Below are positions 1 to 9,047 of a stretch of 64,000 nt of DNA, piece after piece. Position 1 is the first letter of the stretch; every line of letters starts with the position of its first letter. The stretch comes from Nocardia mikamii NBRC 108933 (lineage in GTDB: Bacteria > Actinomycetota > Actinomycetes > Mycobacteriales > Mycobacteriaceae), in assembly GCF_001613505.1 (NCBI RefSeq), contig NZ_BDCM01000004.1:1-64000 (forward strand), in the 5' to 3' direction. A model generated the notes under the pieces. It saw only the letters and a program-made list of their open reading frames with translations. It made no database searches and had not been told where the DNA came from. A program made the translations under genes and the position numbers.

Positions 1-1
1 G

Positions 2-1153
2 CGCTGGGCCAGCCGGGTGCGCGAATTGCCCGAAGCCATGGGCGAATTCCCCGTCGCGACGCTGGCCGACGAAATTCTCACCCCCGGCGAGGGACAGGTC
101 CGGATGCTGGTGACGGTGGCCGGCAATCCGGTGCTCTCGGCTCCCGCGGGCGCCCGGCTCGGCGAAGCGCTGGCCGGACTGGACTTCATGGTCAGTGTGG
201 ATCGCTACCTCAACGAGACCACCCGTCATGCCGATGTGATCCTGCCGCCGCCGCGCACTCTGCAGGCGCCGCACTACGATTTCGCGCTGCTGCAGTTCGC
301 GGTGCACAACTACGCCCGCTATTCCCCGCCGGTGGTCGCCCTGCCCGGCGACCGGCCCTCGGAACCGGAAATACTTGCCCGCCTGGCACTTTCCCTGGCG
401 GGTCAGCAGCCGGAGCCGGGAACCGATTCCGTCGCCGCGGTGGACGAGCTGATCATCGCCGGCACCCTGCACAAGGCCGGACTCGGCGCGCGGCGCGGCG
501 AGCTGATCGGCGCGAACAGCACCGAACAGCGCATCGACATGATGCTGCGCCTGGGTCCGTACGGGGAATGGAATCCCGATCGCCGGTCCGTCGACATCGC
601 GCCCGAGGGGCTGAACCTGCAGGTCCTGCTGGACAATCCGCACGGCGTCGACCTGGGTGCGCTGCGGCCGCGGCTGCCCGGCGTGCTGCGCACGGCCTCC
701 CTGAAGGTGGAGCTGGCGCCGCAGCAGCTGCTCGACGATACGACCCGGCTGCTGGCCGAAATGTCGGCTGCCCGGCCGGATGTGGTGTTGATCGGCCGAC
801 GGCAACTGCGGTCGAACAACAGCTGGATGCACAATGTGCCGGCCCTGGTCGGCGGCTCCAATACCTGCACGCTGCATATTCATCCCGACGACGTGGCGCG
901 CCTCGGGCTGGGCGAGCTGGCCGCGATCGAGTCGGCGGCCGGAAAGTTGACCGTGCCCGTGGAACCGAACGACCGGATCATGCCCGGTGTGGTGAGCCTG
1001 CCGCACGGGTGGGGACATTCGGGCAGCACCCAGACGGTCGCGCGCGAGCACGCCGGCGTGAATGCCAATGCCCTGACCGATGATTCGCGCATCGACGCCG
1101 TTTCCGGAAATGCGGTGTTCAACGGAGTTCCGGTGACCATCACGCCGGTGTGA
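2..1153 (+). CDS. Molybdopterin-dependent oxidoreductase, C-terminal part (partial)
   Basis: The reading frame is already open at the first bases of the window, so the gene starts upstream and only about 383 C-terminal residues are visible. The visible part matches the end of the bis-MGD oxidoreductase family (formate dehydrogenase/nitrate reductase type). The stretch with VSVDRYLNETTRHADVILPP is typical of the substrate-channel/cofactor domain, and the end with NNSWMHNVP, then LHIHPDDVARLG and VSLPHGWGH, is a molydopterin dinucleotide-binding domain. The N-terminal Fe-S and Mo-ligand regions are missing, so the substrate cannot be named. It ends 164 bp before the next gene on the same strand. 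Confidence 0.85.
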   Translation, partial: RWASRVRELPEAMGEFPVATLADEILTPGEGQVRMLVTVAGNPVLSAPAGARLGEALAGLDFMVSVDRYLNETTRHADVILPPPRTLQAPHYDFALLQFAVHNYARYSPPVVALPGDRPSEPEILARLALSLAGQQPEPGTDSVAAVDELIIAGTLHKAGLGARRGELIGANSTEQRIDMMLRLGPYGEWNPDRRSVDIAPEGLNLQVLLDNPHGVDLGALRPRLPGVLRTASLKVELAPQQLLDDTTRLLAEMSAARPDVVLIGRRQLRSNNSWMHNVPALVGGSNTCTLHIHPDDVARLGLGELAAIESAAGKLTVPVEPNDRIMPGVVSLPHGWGHSGSTQTVAREHAGVNANALTDDSRIDAVSGNAVFNGVPVTITPV

Positions 1154-1317
1154 TTCTCCGATACGTCCGAATCGGCCGGCATCCCCGGGGCAAACGACCT
1201 TTCGGCATTGCCGAATTCGCCATCCGAAATACGTTCGTTCCTATAGGATTTCGACATATTCCAGGTTCAGCGCCGAACCATCCACGTGCGGATCTCAGCT
1301 ACCCGGAGGGGTGTGGC

Positions 1318-1935
1318 ATGTCCGGTTTCACAGACGGCAGTGACGGCGAGCGGGAACTGCAACGGCGATTCGGTACCGAGGAGCGTGCGGGGCGTTTCTA
1401 CGACGAACAGGTGCTGAACGGACTCAACAGCCGTATGCGCGACTTCGTGGGCCGGATGGATATGGCCTTCATAGCCACCGCCGACCGGCACGGTGAATGC
1501 GATACCAGCTTCCGGGCCGGAAAACCCGGATTCGTGCACGTCATCGACGACCGCACGGTCGCCTATCCGGAATACCGGGGCAACGGGGTGATGGCCTCGC
1601 TCGGCAACATCCTGGAGAACCCGCACGTCGGCATCCTGATGATCGACTTCGTGCACGACCTGGTCGGACTGCACATCAACGGATCGGCACACATCGTCGA
1701 CGATCAGGCATTACGGGTCCGGGTACCCGGCCTGCCCGCGGCCGAACGCGGGCGGATCGCCGAGCGGTGGGTGGTCGTGGATGTCGAGGAGGCCTATATC
1801 CACTGCCGCAAGCACATCCCGCATCTGGTGCCGGCCGCCCGCGAGGAGCGGGAATGGGGTACCGACAGTCCGCGAGCCAAGGGCGGGGACTACTTCGGCG
1901 CCAAGGCGCAGGCGCGGGCCCTCAGCGGATCTTGA
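1318..1935 (+). CDS. Pyridoxamine 5'-phosphate oxidase-like flavin-binding protein
   Basis: A 205-residue protein of the split-barrel FMN-binding family. The barrel core is visible as DMAFIATADRHGECDTSFR, then FVHVIDDRTVAYPEYRGN and the segment NPHVGILMIDF, an arrangement shared by PPOX-type proteins that bind FMN or F420. The ATG at 1318 is chosen because it follows a strong ribosome-binding sequence (cggaggggtgtggc); a longer in-frame start at 1150 would overlap the preceding gene. The C-terminal ends overlap convergently by 14 bp with the gtrA-type gene on the other strand. The substrate is not predictable from sequence; the family includes oxidases, reductases and haem-handling proteins. 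Confidence 0.85.
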   Translation: MSGFTDGSDGERELQRRFGTEERAGRFYDEQVLNGLNSRMRDFVGRMDMAFIATADRHGECDTSFRAGKPGFVHVIDDRTVAYPEYRGNGVMASLGNILENPHVGILMIDFVHDLVGLHINGSAHIVDDQALRVRVPGLPAAERGRIAERWVVVDVEEAYIHCRKHIPHLVPAAREEREWGTDSPRAKGGDYFGAKAQARALSGS

Positions 1936-2404
1936 AGATCACCGCGCGCTGCACGACGAAGTTGATCACGGTGGCCACGCCCTGCGCGATGACGAAGGCG
2001 ATGAGCACCGCACCCTTCACCGAATGGCCGGCGATATCCACCGACATCGGCGGCAGGGTGTCGTTGAGCAGGGCGTTGATACCCACCTGCGCCGCGAAGG
2101 TCACCGCGTAGAGGATCACCACCGCCACGAAGCGGCTGCGGCTCGGCGGCGCCTTGAACGTCCAGCGCCGGTTGATCAGATACGCCGTGGTGGTGCCGAC
2201 GATGAAACTGCAGGCCTTGGCGAAATCGCGCGGGATCCCGAACAGGGCCATGAGCAGCACGTACAGCCCGAAGTCGACCACCGCCGACAGGCCACCGGTG
2301 AGGACGAACCGGACGATCTGCGTCTTCAGATCGACGTCGGTACCGCCTGGCTCGTCTACCAGGGGTAACTCGGCCGGAAGAGGGAGATGGGGTTCCGCAC
2401 TCAC
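1922..2404 (-). CDS. GtrA-family membrane protein (Rv3789-like)
   Basis: About 160 residues with four predicted membrane segments beginning at IVRFVLTGGLSAVVDFGLYV and including the family hallmark YLINRRWTF. GtrA proteins are small polytopic proteins proposed to move or present polyprenyl-phosphate-linked sugars; the M. tuberculosis counterpart Rv3789 lies beside dprE1 and has been linked to arabinan synthesis. I chose the GTG at 2404: it sits 6 nt after TACTCT, a leaderless-type signal, and longer starts would run into dprE1. It is divergent from dprE1, whereas Rv3789 is co-directional with dprE1 in M. tuberculosis. Confidence 0.85.
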   Translation of the reverse strand: MSAEPHLPLPAELPLVDEPGGTDVDLKTQIVRFVLTGGLSAVVDFGLYVLLMALFGIPRDFAKACSFIVGTTTAYLINRRWTFKAPPSRSRFVAVVILYAVTFAAQVGINALLNDTLPPMSVDIAGHSVKGAVLIAFVIAQGVATVINFVVQRAVIFKIR

Positions 2405-2410
2405 GGCACG

Positions 2411-2416
2411 AGAGTA
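2411..2416 (-). promoter_or_regulatory. -10 element for leaderless gtrA-type transcript
   Basis: On the reverse strand TACTCT is followed by six bases and then the GTG at 2404. No Shine-Dalgarno sequence precedes that GTG. TANNNT at this distance places the transcription start on the start codon, as in leaderless mRNAs of related actinobacteria. Prediction from spacing only. Confidence 0.45.
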
Positions 2417-2532
2417 GCGGGTCCCGCCGCACACGCCGCCGCAACCACGCTCCCGCCCCGGTCGGCGCTGTGAAATCCGCCTCGAGCGGGCCGCGGACCC
2501 GCGACACCCGACCCCTGTCCCGGCCATACCTG

Positions 2533-2538
2533 TAGCCT
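2533..2538 (+). promoter_or_regulatory. -10 element for leaderless dprE1 transcript
   Basis: TAGCCT lies eight bases before the ATG at 2547 and two bases before the ATG at 2541. With the usual 6-9 nt between the -10 hexamer and the transcription start, the mRNA would begin at the ATG at 2547. No purine-rich ribosome-binding site is present. Confidence 0.45.
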
Positions 2539-2540
2539 CT

Positions 2541-4037
2541 ATGCCGATGTCCACGAAAGCTCAGACCTCCACCGCCGCGGGTCCTGCGAACTCCGCGGGC
2601 GACGGCGAGGCGTCACAGGCAAGCAGCAACGGCTCCGCCGACAGCTTTTCGCTGCCGACGCGCACCCGTCGACTGACCGGTTGGGGTCGTACCGCGCCCT
2701 CCACCTCCGAAGTGCTCTCGACCGGCGATCCGGAACTGATCGCCAAGGCCGTGGCCATGGTCGCGGAGGACAACGAGTCCAAGCCGGCGTACCTGCGGCG
2801 CGGCGTGATCGCGCGCGGGCTCGGCCGGTCCTACGGTGACCATGCGCAGAACGGTGGCGGCCTCGTCATCGACATGTCGGCGCTGAACAACATCCACCGG
2901 ATCGACCGTGACACCCACCTCGTCGATGTGGATGCCGGTGTCAGCCTCGATCAGCTGATGAAGGCCGCGCTTCCCTTCGGCCTGTGGGTTCCGGTCCTGC
3001 CGGGCACCCGTCAGGTGACCGTCGGTGGCGCCATCGCCTCCGATATCCACGGCAAGAACCACCACAGCGCGGGCAGCTTCGGCAACCACGTGCGTTCGAT
3101 CGATCTGCTGACCGCCGACGGCAAGGTTCAGCACATCGGCCCCAAGAAGAACGCCAAGCTGTTCTGGGCGACCGTCGGCGGCAACGGCCTGACCGGCATC
3201 ATCCTGCGTGCCACGATCGAGATGACGCCGACCGAGACGGCCTACTTCATCGCCGACGGCATCAAGACCACCACGCTGGACGAGACCATCGCCGTACACA
3301 AGGACGGCTCCGAGGAGAACTACACGTACTCCTCGACCTGGTTCGACGTGATCAGCGCACCGCCGAAACTGGGGCGCGCCAACGTATCTCGCGGTCGGCT
3401 GGCCAAGCTGGACGAACTGCCGAAGAAACTGCGCGGCAACCCGCTGAAGTTCGACGCGCCGAATCTGCTGACGGTGCCGAACATCTTCCCGAGTTTCGCG
3501 GCGAACAAGCTCACGCTCGGCATGGTCGGCGAGGCGTACTACGCGCTCGGCGGCAACTACACCGGCAAGATCATGAACTTGACGCAGTTCTACCACATGC
3601 TGGACGTCGTCTCGGAGTGGAATCGGGCCTACGGATCGGCCGGTTTCATCCAGTACCAGTTCGTGCTGCCGCCCGAGGCGCTGGACGAATTCACCAAGAT
3701 CATCGTCGACATCCAGCGTTCCGGTCACTACTCGGCGCTCAACGTGCTGAAGTTCTTCGGTCCGGGCAACCAGGCGCCGCTGAGCTTCCCCATGGAGGGC
3801 TGGAACATCTGCGTCGACTTCCCCGTGCGGCCCGGCCTCAACGAGCTGGTCACCGAATTGGACCGTCGCGTACTGGAATTCGGCGGTCGCCTCTACACCG
3901 CGAAGGACTCCCGGACCACCGCGGAGACCTTCCACAAGATGTATCCCAAGATCGACGAGTGGATCAAGGTCCGCCGAAGTGTCGATCCCACAGGCGTTTT
4001 CATGTCCGATATGGCGAGAAGGCTGGAGCTGCAGTGA
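2541..4037 (+). CDS. dprE1: Decaprenylphosphoryl-beta-D-ribose oxidase DprE1
   Basis: FAD-dependent oxidase of the VAO/oxidoreductase type that oxidises decaprenyl-phosphoryl-ribose to the 2'-keto intermediate, the first half of the epimerisation giving DPA, the arabinose donor of the cell wall. At 498 residues it is longer than the 461-residue M. tuberculosis enzyme because of a Ser/Ala-rich N-terminal tail. The FAD domain contains [13 protein letters not shown] and [25 protein letters not shown] carries Cys424, equivalent to Cys387, the residue modified by benzothiazinones. The second ATG at 2547 may be the true start, given the upstream -10 spacing. The stop overlaps the dprE2 start by 4 bp (GTGA), so the two are translationally coupled. 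Confidence 0.97.
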   Translation: MPMSTKAQTSTAAGPANSAGDGEASQASSNGSADSFSLPTRTRRLTGWGRTAPSTSEVLSTGDPELIAKAVAMVAEDNESKPAYLRRGVIARGLGRSYGDHAQNGGGLVIDMSALNNIHRIDRDTHLVDVDAGVSLDQLMKAALPFGLWVPVLPGTRQVTVGGAIASDIHGKNHHSAGSFGNHVRSIDLLTADGKVQHIGPKKNAKLFWATVGGNGLTGIILRATIEMTPTETAYFIADGIKTTTLDETIAVHKDGSEENYTYSSTWFDVISAPPKLGRANVSRGRLAKLDELPKKLRGNPLKFDAPNLLTVPNIFPSFAANKLTLGMVGEAYYALGGNYTGKIMNLTQFYHMLDVVSEWNRAYGSAGFIQYQFVLPPEALDEFTKIIVDIQRSGHYSALNVLKFFGPGNQAPLSFPMEGWNICVDFPVRPGLNELVTELDRRVLEFGGRLYTAKDSRTTAETFHKMYPKIDEWIKVRRSVDPTGVFMSDMARRLELQ

Positions 4038-4795
4038 TCAACGCGGTAGGTAACCCGCAGAACATTCTGCTTTTGGGCGGTACCTCGGAGATCGGCCTCG
4101 CGATCGTCGAGGAGTACCTGAAGAAGGGGCCGGCGCGGGTCGTGCTCGCGGCGCTGCCGAACGATCCGCTGCGGGCGCAGTCGGTGGCTCAGCTGGAGGC
4201 CGCGGGCGCGTCGAAGGTCGAGATCGTCGACTTCGACGCCCTGGACACCGGCAGCCACCCCAAGGTGATCGAACAGGCCTGGGCCGACGGCGATATCGAT
4301 GTCGCGATCGTCGCCTTCGCGCTCGACGGTGATGCCGAGGAGCTGTGGCAGAACCAGCTCAAGGCCGTGCGCGTCGCCGAGGTCAACTACACCGCGGGCG
4401 TGTCGGTCGGCGTGCTGGTCGGCGAGAAGATGAAGGCCCAGGGTTTCGGGCGGATCATCGTCATGTCCTCGGTGGCCGGTGAGCGCGTCAAGCGCGCCAA
4501 CTTCGTCTACGGCTCCACCAAGGCCGGTCTGGACGGTTTCTACCTCGGACTGGGTGAGGCGCTGCGCCCGCACGGCCCGCGTGTCACCGTCGTGCGGCCG
4601 GGCCAGGTGCGCACCCAGTTCTCCGCGCACGTCGCCGAGGCGCCGCTCACGGTGAACAAGGAAGACGTTGCGGTGCTTGCGGTTTCGGCGTCCGAGAAGG
4701 GGAAGGAACTGGTCTGGGCGCCCGGCACGTTCCGCTGGGTCATGATGATCCTGCGCCACGTTCCGCGCCCGATCTTCCGCAAACTTCCCATCTAG
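4034..4795 (+). CDS. dprE2: Decaprenylphosphoryl-2-keto-beta-D-erythro-pentose reductase DprE2
   Basis: A 253-residue short-chain dehydrogenase that reduces the DprE1 product to decaprenyl-phosphoryl-arabinose with NAD(P)H, completing donor synthesis for AftA, Emb and AftB. Visible motifs are the nucleotide-binding GGTSEIG (residues 15-21), the catalytic serine in VMSSVAGE (145-146), and YGSTK with Tyr159 and Lys163. The length equals that of the mycobacterial enzyme. The GTG start overlaps the dprE1 TGA by 4 bp, and a hairpin terminator follows the stop. Confidence 0.96.
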   Translation: MINAVGNPQNILLLGGTSEIGLAIVEEYLKKGPARVVLAALPNDPLRAQSVAQLEAAGASKVEIVDFDALDTGSHPKVIEQAWADGDIDVAIVAFALDGDAEELWQNQLKAVRVAEVNYTAGVSVGVLVGEKMKAQGFGRIIVMSSVAGERVKRANFVYGSTKAGLDGFYLGLGEALRPHGPRVTVVRPGQVRTQFSAHVAEAPLTVNKEDVAVLAVSASEKGKELVWAPGTFRWVMMILRHVPRPIFRKLPI

Positions 4796-4816
4796 TTTCG
4801 GCCCGATTTCGAGCCG

Positions 4817-4856
4817 CGAAGGAGAGTCGCCGCTACCGAGCGCCGGCTCTCCTTCG
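4817..4856 (+). terminator. Hairpin terminator after dprE1-dprE2
   Basis: A perfect 10-bp inverted repeat (CGAAGGAGAG and CTCTCCTTCG) with a 20-nt GC-rich loop lies 21 bp after the dprE2 stop and is followed by tcgttttcc. This fits an intrinsic terminator, so aftA is probably transcribed separately. Confidence 0.6.
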
Positions 4857-4964
4857 TCGTTTTCCGAGGGCGGCCGCCGGGGTGCTTCGCACCGACGCGA
4901 ACCGGTTCCACCCGGCTTGTAGGCTCGCGGGCAGATCGGCGGCGAGAGAGGATCCGGAGGCACT

Positions 4965-6929
4965 GTGCGCGTACTAGTCCGGCAGGTCGGGGGCGGGCTC
5001 GGGGAAGCTGTCGTCGGGGCGGTGGTCGCCGCGCTGGTGGCGGCGATCGGGCTGACGGCGATGTCGGCGGTGCAGTGGCCGGCGTTCAACTCCTCCAATG
5101 TGAGTCGGGCGCTGACCACCGTCGGGCAGGCGGGGGCGGCGGTGCTACTGGTGCTCGCCATCGTGCTGATCCGGTTGCACCGGTGGCCGTGGGTGGCGAA
5201 AGTGCTGTCCTGGGCCGGTATTTCCGCCTTCGTCACGGTGACGCTGGGAATGCCGCTCGCGGCGACCAAGCTGTATCTGTTCGGCATTTCGGTGGATCAG
5301 GAATTCCGCACCGAATATCTGACACGACTCACCGATACCGCCGCGCTGCACGATATGACCTACGCCGACATTCCGGCGTACTACCCCGCCGGCTGGTTCT
5401 GGATCGGCGGACGCGTGGCGAATCTGCTCGGGCTGGCCGGGTGGGAGACGTTCAAACCGTATGCGATCGTGTCGCTGGCGGTGGCGTCGGTGCTGGCACT
5501 CGTGTTGTGGTCCAAGCTGATTCGGTGGGATTGGGCGGTCGCGGTCGCGGCGACGACCACCGCGGTGATGGTGGCGTTCGCCTCCCCCGAGGCCTACAGC
5601 GCCGTCCTGGTGATCCTGTTCGCACCGGCGATGGTGCTGGCGTGGGGCGCCCTGTACCGGCCCGCCGAGTTCGGGGCGGCAGCGAGCTCGGCCGGCGAAC
5701 CGCGCACCGCGGGTGGCTGGGGCGCGGCGATCGGCGCGGGCGCGTTCCTCGGACTGTCGGCGATGTTCTACACGCTGTTCTTCGTGGTCGCCGTCTTCAC
5801 CGTGGTCCTGATGGGCCTGGTCGCCTGGGCCACCCTGTGGTGGCAACAGCGCGAAATCGCGGTGCATCAGCCGCGTGCTCCGCGCCTCGGCGTCTTCCGG
5901 CTGCTGTGGCCGATTCTGCTGCGCCTGATCGTCATGGGCATGATCGCCGCGATCCTGGCCCTGATCGTCTGGGGCCCGTATCTGGCGAAGGTGCTGACCG
6001 GGCATCCGCCGGAATCCAATACCGCCCTGCACTACCTGCCGGAGTCCGGTTCACGACTGGCCTTCCCGATGTTCGACTTCTCCGAACCGCTGCTCGGCGC
6101 GCTCTGCCTGCTCGGCACCCTCTGGCTGGTGGTGCGGGCGGCGAGTTCGCGACGAGCCCAGGCGCTGGCCATTTCGGTGGTCGCCATCTATCTGTGGTCG
6201 CTGGCCTCCATGCTGGTCACTGCGGCCGGTACGACGGGGCTGGCCTTCCGGCTGGAACCCATCCTGCAGGTGCTGCTCGCCGCGGCGGGCGCGTTCGGAT
6301 TCGTCGAGGGGGCGCGAGCGATCTACCAGGCCGTCGACGAACCGCGGCGGTTCCGGGCGGCGACCGGGGTGGTGGCGGTCCTGGGTGCGCTGGCCTTCAC
6401 CCAGAGCATCCCCGGCATCCTGAACGCCGAGATCACCACCGCCTACACCGACACCGACGGCAACGGAGTGCGCGCGGACAAGCGCAGTCCCTCGGCGGTG
6501 TCGTATTACGGGCGCATCGATCAGACACTCACCGAGCAGACCGGGCGACCGCGCGACGAGACGGTGGTCCTCACCGCCGACACCAGCTTCCTGTCCTACT
6601 ATCCGTACTTCGGTTTCCAGGCGCTGACGTCGCACTACGCCAATCCGCTCGCCGATTTCCCCGCCCGGGCCGCCGAGATCAAGCGCTGGAGCGAACTGAA
6701 ATCACCGGCCGAGTTGATCGACGCACTGAACCACTCCCCCTGGCGCGCGCCGGACGCCTTCCTGTTCCGCCGCAGCGGCGAGAACTACACCCTGCGCCTG
6801 GCCGAGGACGTCTATCCGAACGATCCGAACGTGCGCCGCTACACGGTCGAGTTTCCGGGAACCCTCTTCGCCGATCCACACTTCCGGATCACCGATATCG
6901 GGCCGTTCACCCTGGTCGTACGCCACTGA
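4965..6929 (+). CDS. aftA: Galactan 5-O-arabinofuranosyltransferase AftA
   Basis: A 654-residue polytopic GT-C glycosyltransferase that transfers the first arabinofuranose residues from decaprenyl-phosphoryl-arabinose onto the galactan chain. About 11-13 hydrophobic segments fill residues 15-490, and a soluble C-terminal domain follows. The first large extracytoplasmic loop contains SVDQEFRTEYLTRLTD, where Asp111 corresponds to the conserved catalytic-loop aspartate of the family; AYYPAGWFWIGGR follows. The length is close to Rv3792. The GTG start has a good ribosome-binding site (ggatccggagg). Position downstream of dprE2 and upstream of emb matches mycobacteria, except for one extra membrane gene in between. 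Confidence 0.93.
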   Translation: MRVLVRQVGGGLGEAVVGAVVAALVAAIGLTAMSAVQWPAFNSSNVSRALTTVGQAGAAVLLVLAIVLIRLHRWPWVAKVLSWAGISAFVTVTLGMPLAATKLYLFGISVDQEFRTEYLTRLTDTAALHDMTYADIPAYYPAGWFWIGGRVANLLGLAGWETFKPYAIVSLAVASVLALVLWSKLIRWDWAVAVAATTTAVMVAFASPEAYSAVLVILFAPAMVLAWGALYRPAEFGAAASSAGEPRTAGGWGAAIGAGAFLGLSAMFYTLFFVVAVFTVVLMGLVAWATLWWQQREIAVHQPRAPRLGVFRLLWPILLRLIVMGMIAAILALIVWGPYLAKVLTGHPPESNTALHYLPESGSRLAFPMFDFSEPLLGALCLLGTLWLVVRAASSRRAQALAISVVAIYLWSLASMLVTAAGTTGLAFRLEPILQVLLAAAGAFGFVEGARAIYQAVDEPRRFRAATGVVAVLGALAFTQSIPGILNAEITTAYTDTDGNGVRADKRSPSAVSYYGRIDQTLTEQTGRPRDETVVLTADTSFLSYYPYFGFQALTSHYANPLADFPARAAEIKRWSELKSPAELIDALNHSPWRAPDAFLFRRSGENYTLRLAEDVYPNDPNVRRYTVEFPGTLFADPHFRITDIGPFTLVVRH

Positions 6930-6936
6930 CTCCCGC

Positions 6937-6976
6937 TGTGGATAACGCTGTGGAATTTCCCCATTCCTGTGGATAA
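6937..6976 (+). other. Pair of consensus DnaA-box 9-mers
   Basis: TGTGGATAA (complement of the DnaA consensus TTATCCACA) occurs at 6937-6945 and again at 6968-6976, same orientation, 31 bp apart, in the spacer between aftA and the next gene. Two perfect copies this close are unlikely by chance at this GC content. They could titrate DnaA or mediate regulation; no origin-like cluster or AT-rich unwinding region is visible. Confidence 0.5.
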
Positions 6977-7054
6977 CCACCGTTCATCCGGCGCTGCTTC
7001 GCTCCGGATCGGTACGGTGGGTGGCTGATTGTCGGCCGAAGGAGTGTTTTACCA

Positions 7055-8950
7055 GTGGTGCAGGGCGGGCCAGCGGTTCCGAACGAGCAGCGTCCGGGGG
7101 TGAGCGCGGCCGTCCTGTCCGGAGGGAACGAGCTGCGCACCCCGGAGCCGAGACTCGCGGACAGACCCTCCCGGGGCACGCGCCTGCGCGGCCGTCTGCT
7201 CGCCTCCCGCGCGGATCTGGTGGTCGCGGCCATCCACCTGGCCGCCGCCGTCTACGTCCTGTCCGGGCAGTGGCGCGACACCGCGCACGGATATCTGGTC
7301 GCGAGCGGCCAGGATCAGTCGATGTGGGAGTGGTTCTTCGCCGAAACAGCGCATGCGGTGACCCACCTGCACAACCCGCTGGGCACGAATCTGCAGAACT
7401 ATCCCGACGGCGTGAACATGATGGCCAATACCGCCATGTTCGGCGTCGGTATCCCGTTGACCCCGGTCACGGTGCTGTTCGGCCCGACCGTCACCTTCGC
7501 CCTGGTGCTGACCCTGGGCCTCGCCGGAACCGGTTTCGCCTGGTACTGGCTGTTCTCCCGGGAGTTGGTGCGGTCCCGTTTCGCCGCCGCGCTGGGCGGC
7601 GCGTTCTGCGGCTTCGCACCCGCGATGATCTCGCATGCCAACGCCCATCCCAATTTCGTCGGTCTGGCGATCCTGCCGGTGCTCGCCATCCTGGTGATCC
7701 GGATGGCGCGCCGGGCCGTGGGCGACGAACCGGTGACGCGGGCGCGGCGGGTGCGGGAGGCCGTGGTGCTCGCGGTCCTGGTCGCGCTCCAGATCGCGCT
7801 CGGCGAGGAACCGCTGCTGATCTTCGCCCTCGGCTTCGGCCTGTTCGCCCTCGTCTACTACCTGCACCGGCCCCGCACCGGGCTGCGGGTGGTGCTTGCC
7901 GTGATGCCGACCCTGGCGCTGGCCGCGGTGATCACGGTGGCCGCTACGGCGATTCCGCTGTGGTGGCAGTTCTTCGGGCCGCAGAGCTACCGTTCCATCG
8001 ATCACGGGCCGATGGGCAACGACCTCGAAGCGCTGATCGAATTCCCCTCCCGATCGCTCGGCGGCGTTTTCGCCCCGGGTAAGACCCCCGCGATCAACCC
8101 GACCGAGGAGAACGCCTTCTTCGGCTGGCCGCTGCTGGCGCTGACCGCGGCGACCGCGGTCTGGCTGTGGCGCTCGCGCAACCGCGAATATCGGGTGATT
8201 CGCGCGGCCACGACGGTGATCGTGGTCTACAGCGTCCTGTCGCTGGGGGTTTCGCTGCGGATCGGCAGGTCCGATACCGGGATCACACTGCCGTGGCACT
8301 GGCTCGATCAGGTGCCGCTGCTGAACACCGTGCTGGAGACCCGCTTCACCATGGCCGCGATTCCGGCGCTCGCGGCGATCCTGGCGCTGGGTACGCAGCG
8401 CATCCTCGACTACGCGCGCAGCGGCACGAACGATCTGCGGCCCGTGATCTGGTTCACCGCCGTCGCGCTCGCGCTGGTCCCGCTGGTACCGACCGTGTTG
8501 CCGGTGACCCATCGCGATCCGACGCCGCGATTCTTCACCGACGGCACGGTCGACCGCTATGTCGGCGACGGGTCGGTCGTGATCGCGCCGCCCCCGACCC
8601 GGCTCGACGCCCAGCCGCTGCACTGGCAGGTCGATTCCCATTTCGGCTTCCCGCTCGCGGGCGGCTACTTCGTCGGGCCGACGGCCGACAAGAAGGGCCG
8701 CTACGGACCCGACGACCGGCCGACCGCGACGCTGTTGATGCGGGCGCAGGAGACCGACCGGATCCAGCCGGTCGACTACCGGGCACGGGCTCGAGCGCTG
8801 GCCGATCTCGACTACTGGCACGCCGATGTGGTGGTGCTGCCGCCGACCGAACACGGCGGGGCGATCCGCGCGACCCTCGACCAGCTGCTCGGCATCCCGG
8901 GGCAGGTGGTCGACGGTGTCGTCGTCTGGGATGTGCGCGGACTGCGCTGA
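7055..8950 (+). CDS. Polytopic membrane protein, candidate GT-C glycosyltransferase
   Basis: A 631-residue protein with roughly 11 hydrophobic segments from residue 50 to 470, then a soluble C-terminal domain. I do not recognise a named family member. The first extracytoplasmic loop holds VASGQDQSMWEWFF and NPLGTNLQNYPDGVN, resembling uncharacterised actinobacterial membrane proteins with the GT-C layout, in which an acidic residue in the first loop is catalytic. A Shine-Dalgarno sequence (gaaggagtg) precedes the GTG start. It sits between aftA and the emb genes, where M. tuberculosis has no gene, so a role in wall glycan assembly or decoration is plausible but inferred from position. Confidence 0.85.
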   Translation: MVQGGPAVPNEQRPGVSAAVLSGGNELRTPEPRLADRPSRGTRLRGRLLASRADLVVAAIHLAAAVYVLSGQWRDTAHGYLVASGQDQSMWEWFFAETAHAVTHLHNPLGTNLQNYPDGVNMMANTAMFGVGIPLTPVTVLFGPTVTFALVLTLGLAGTGFAWYWLFSRELVRSRFAAALGGAFCGFAPAMISHANAHPNFVGLAILPVLAILVIRMARRAVGDEPVTRARRVREAVVLAVLVALQIALGEEPLLIFALGFGLFALVYYLHRPRTGLRVVLAVMPTLALAAVITVAATAIPLWWQFFGPQSYRSIDHGPMGNDLEALIEFPSRSLGGVFAPGKTPAINPTEENAFFGWPLLALTAATAVWLWRSRNREYRVIRAATTVIVVYSVLSLGVSLRIGRSDTGITLPWHWLDQVPLLNTVLETRFTMAAIPALAAILALGTQRILDYARSGTNDLRPVIWFTAVALALVPLVPTVLPVTHRDPTPRFFTDGTVDRYVGDGSVVIAPPPTRLDAQPLHWQVDSHFGFPLAGGYFVGPTADKKGRYGPDDRPTATLLMRAQETDRIQPVDYRARARALADLDYWHADVVVLPPTEHGGAIRATLDQLLGIPGQVVDGVVVWDVRGLR

Positions 8951-9035
8951 TTCGCTCGGCGGCGGGCTCGCACGAATAATCGGTAGCCGCCTCCCCTTCC
9001 GCCCGTGCTCGCCGGTTGCCGACCGGACCGTGGCT

Positions 9036-9041
9036 TAGCAT
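9036..9041 (+). promoter_or_regulatory. -10 element for leaderless emb transcript
   Basis: TAGCAT lies six bases before the GTG at 9048, with no ribosome-binding site. The surrounding 12-mer CTTAGCATCGCT (9034-9045) recurs exactly in front of the WXG100 operon at 58569-58580. Confidence 0.5.
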
Positions 9042-9047
9042 CGCTGG

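Noticed and set aside
2613-3935. Long reverse-strand open frame of 440 codons opposite dprE1
   Set aside because: It is a shadow of dprE1 in a high-GC genome: composition is dominated by Arg, Asp and Gly, with no domain motif, and it overlaps a clear conserved enzyme.
6930-7054. Replication origin suggested by two DnaA boxes
   Set aside because: Only two boxes, no AT-rich unwinding region and no dnaA/dnaN genes nearby; an origin would need a larger cluster.
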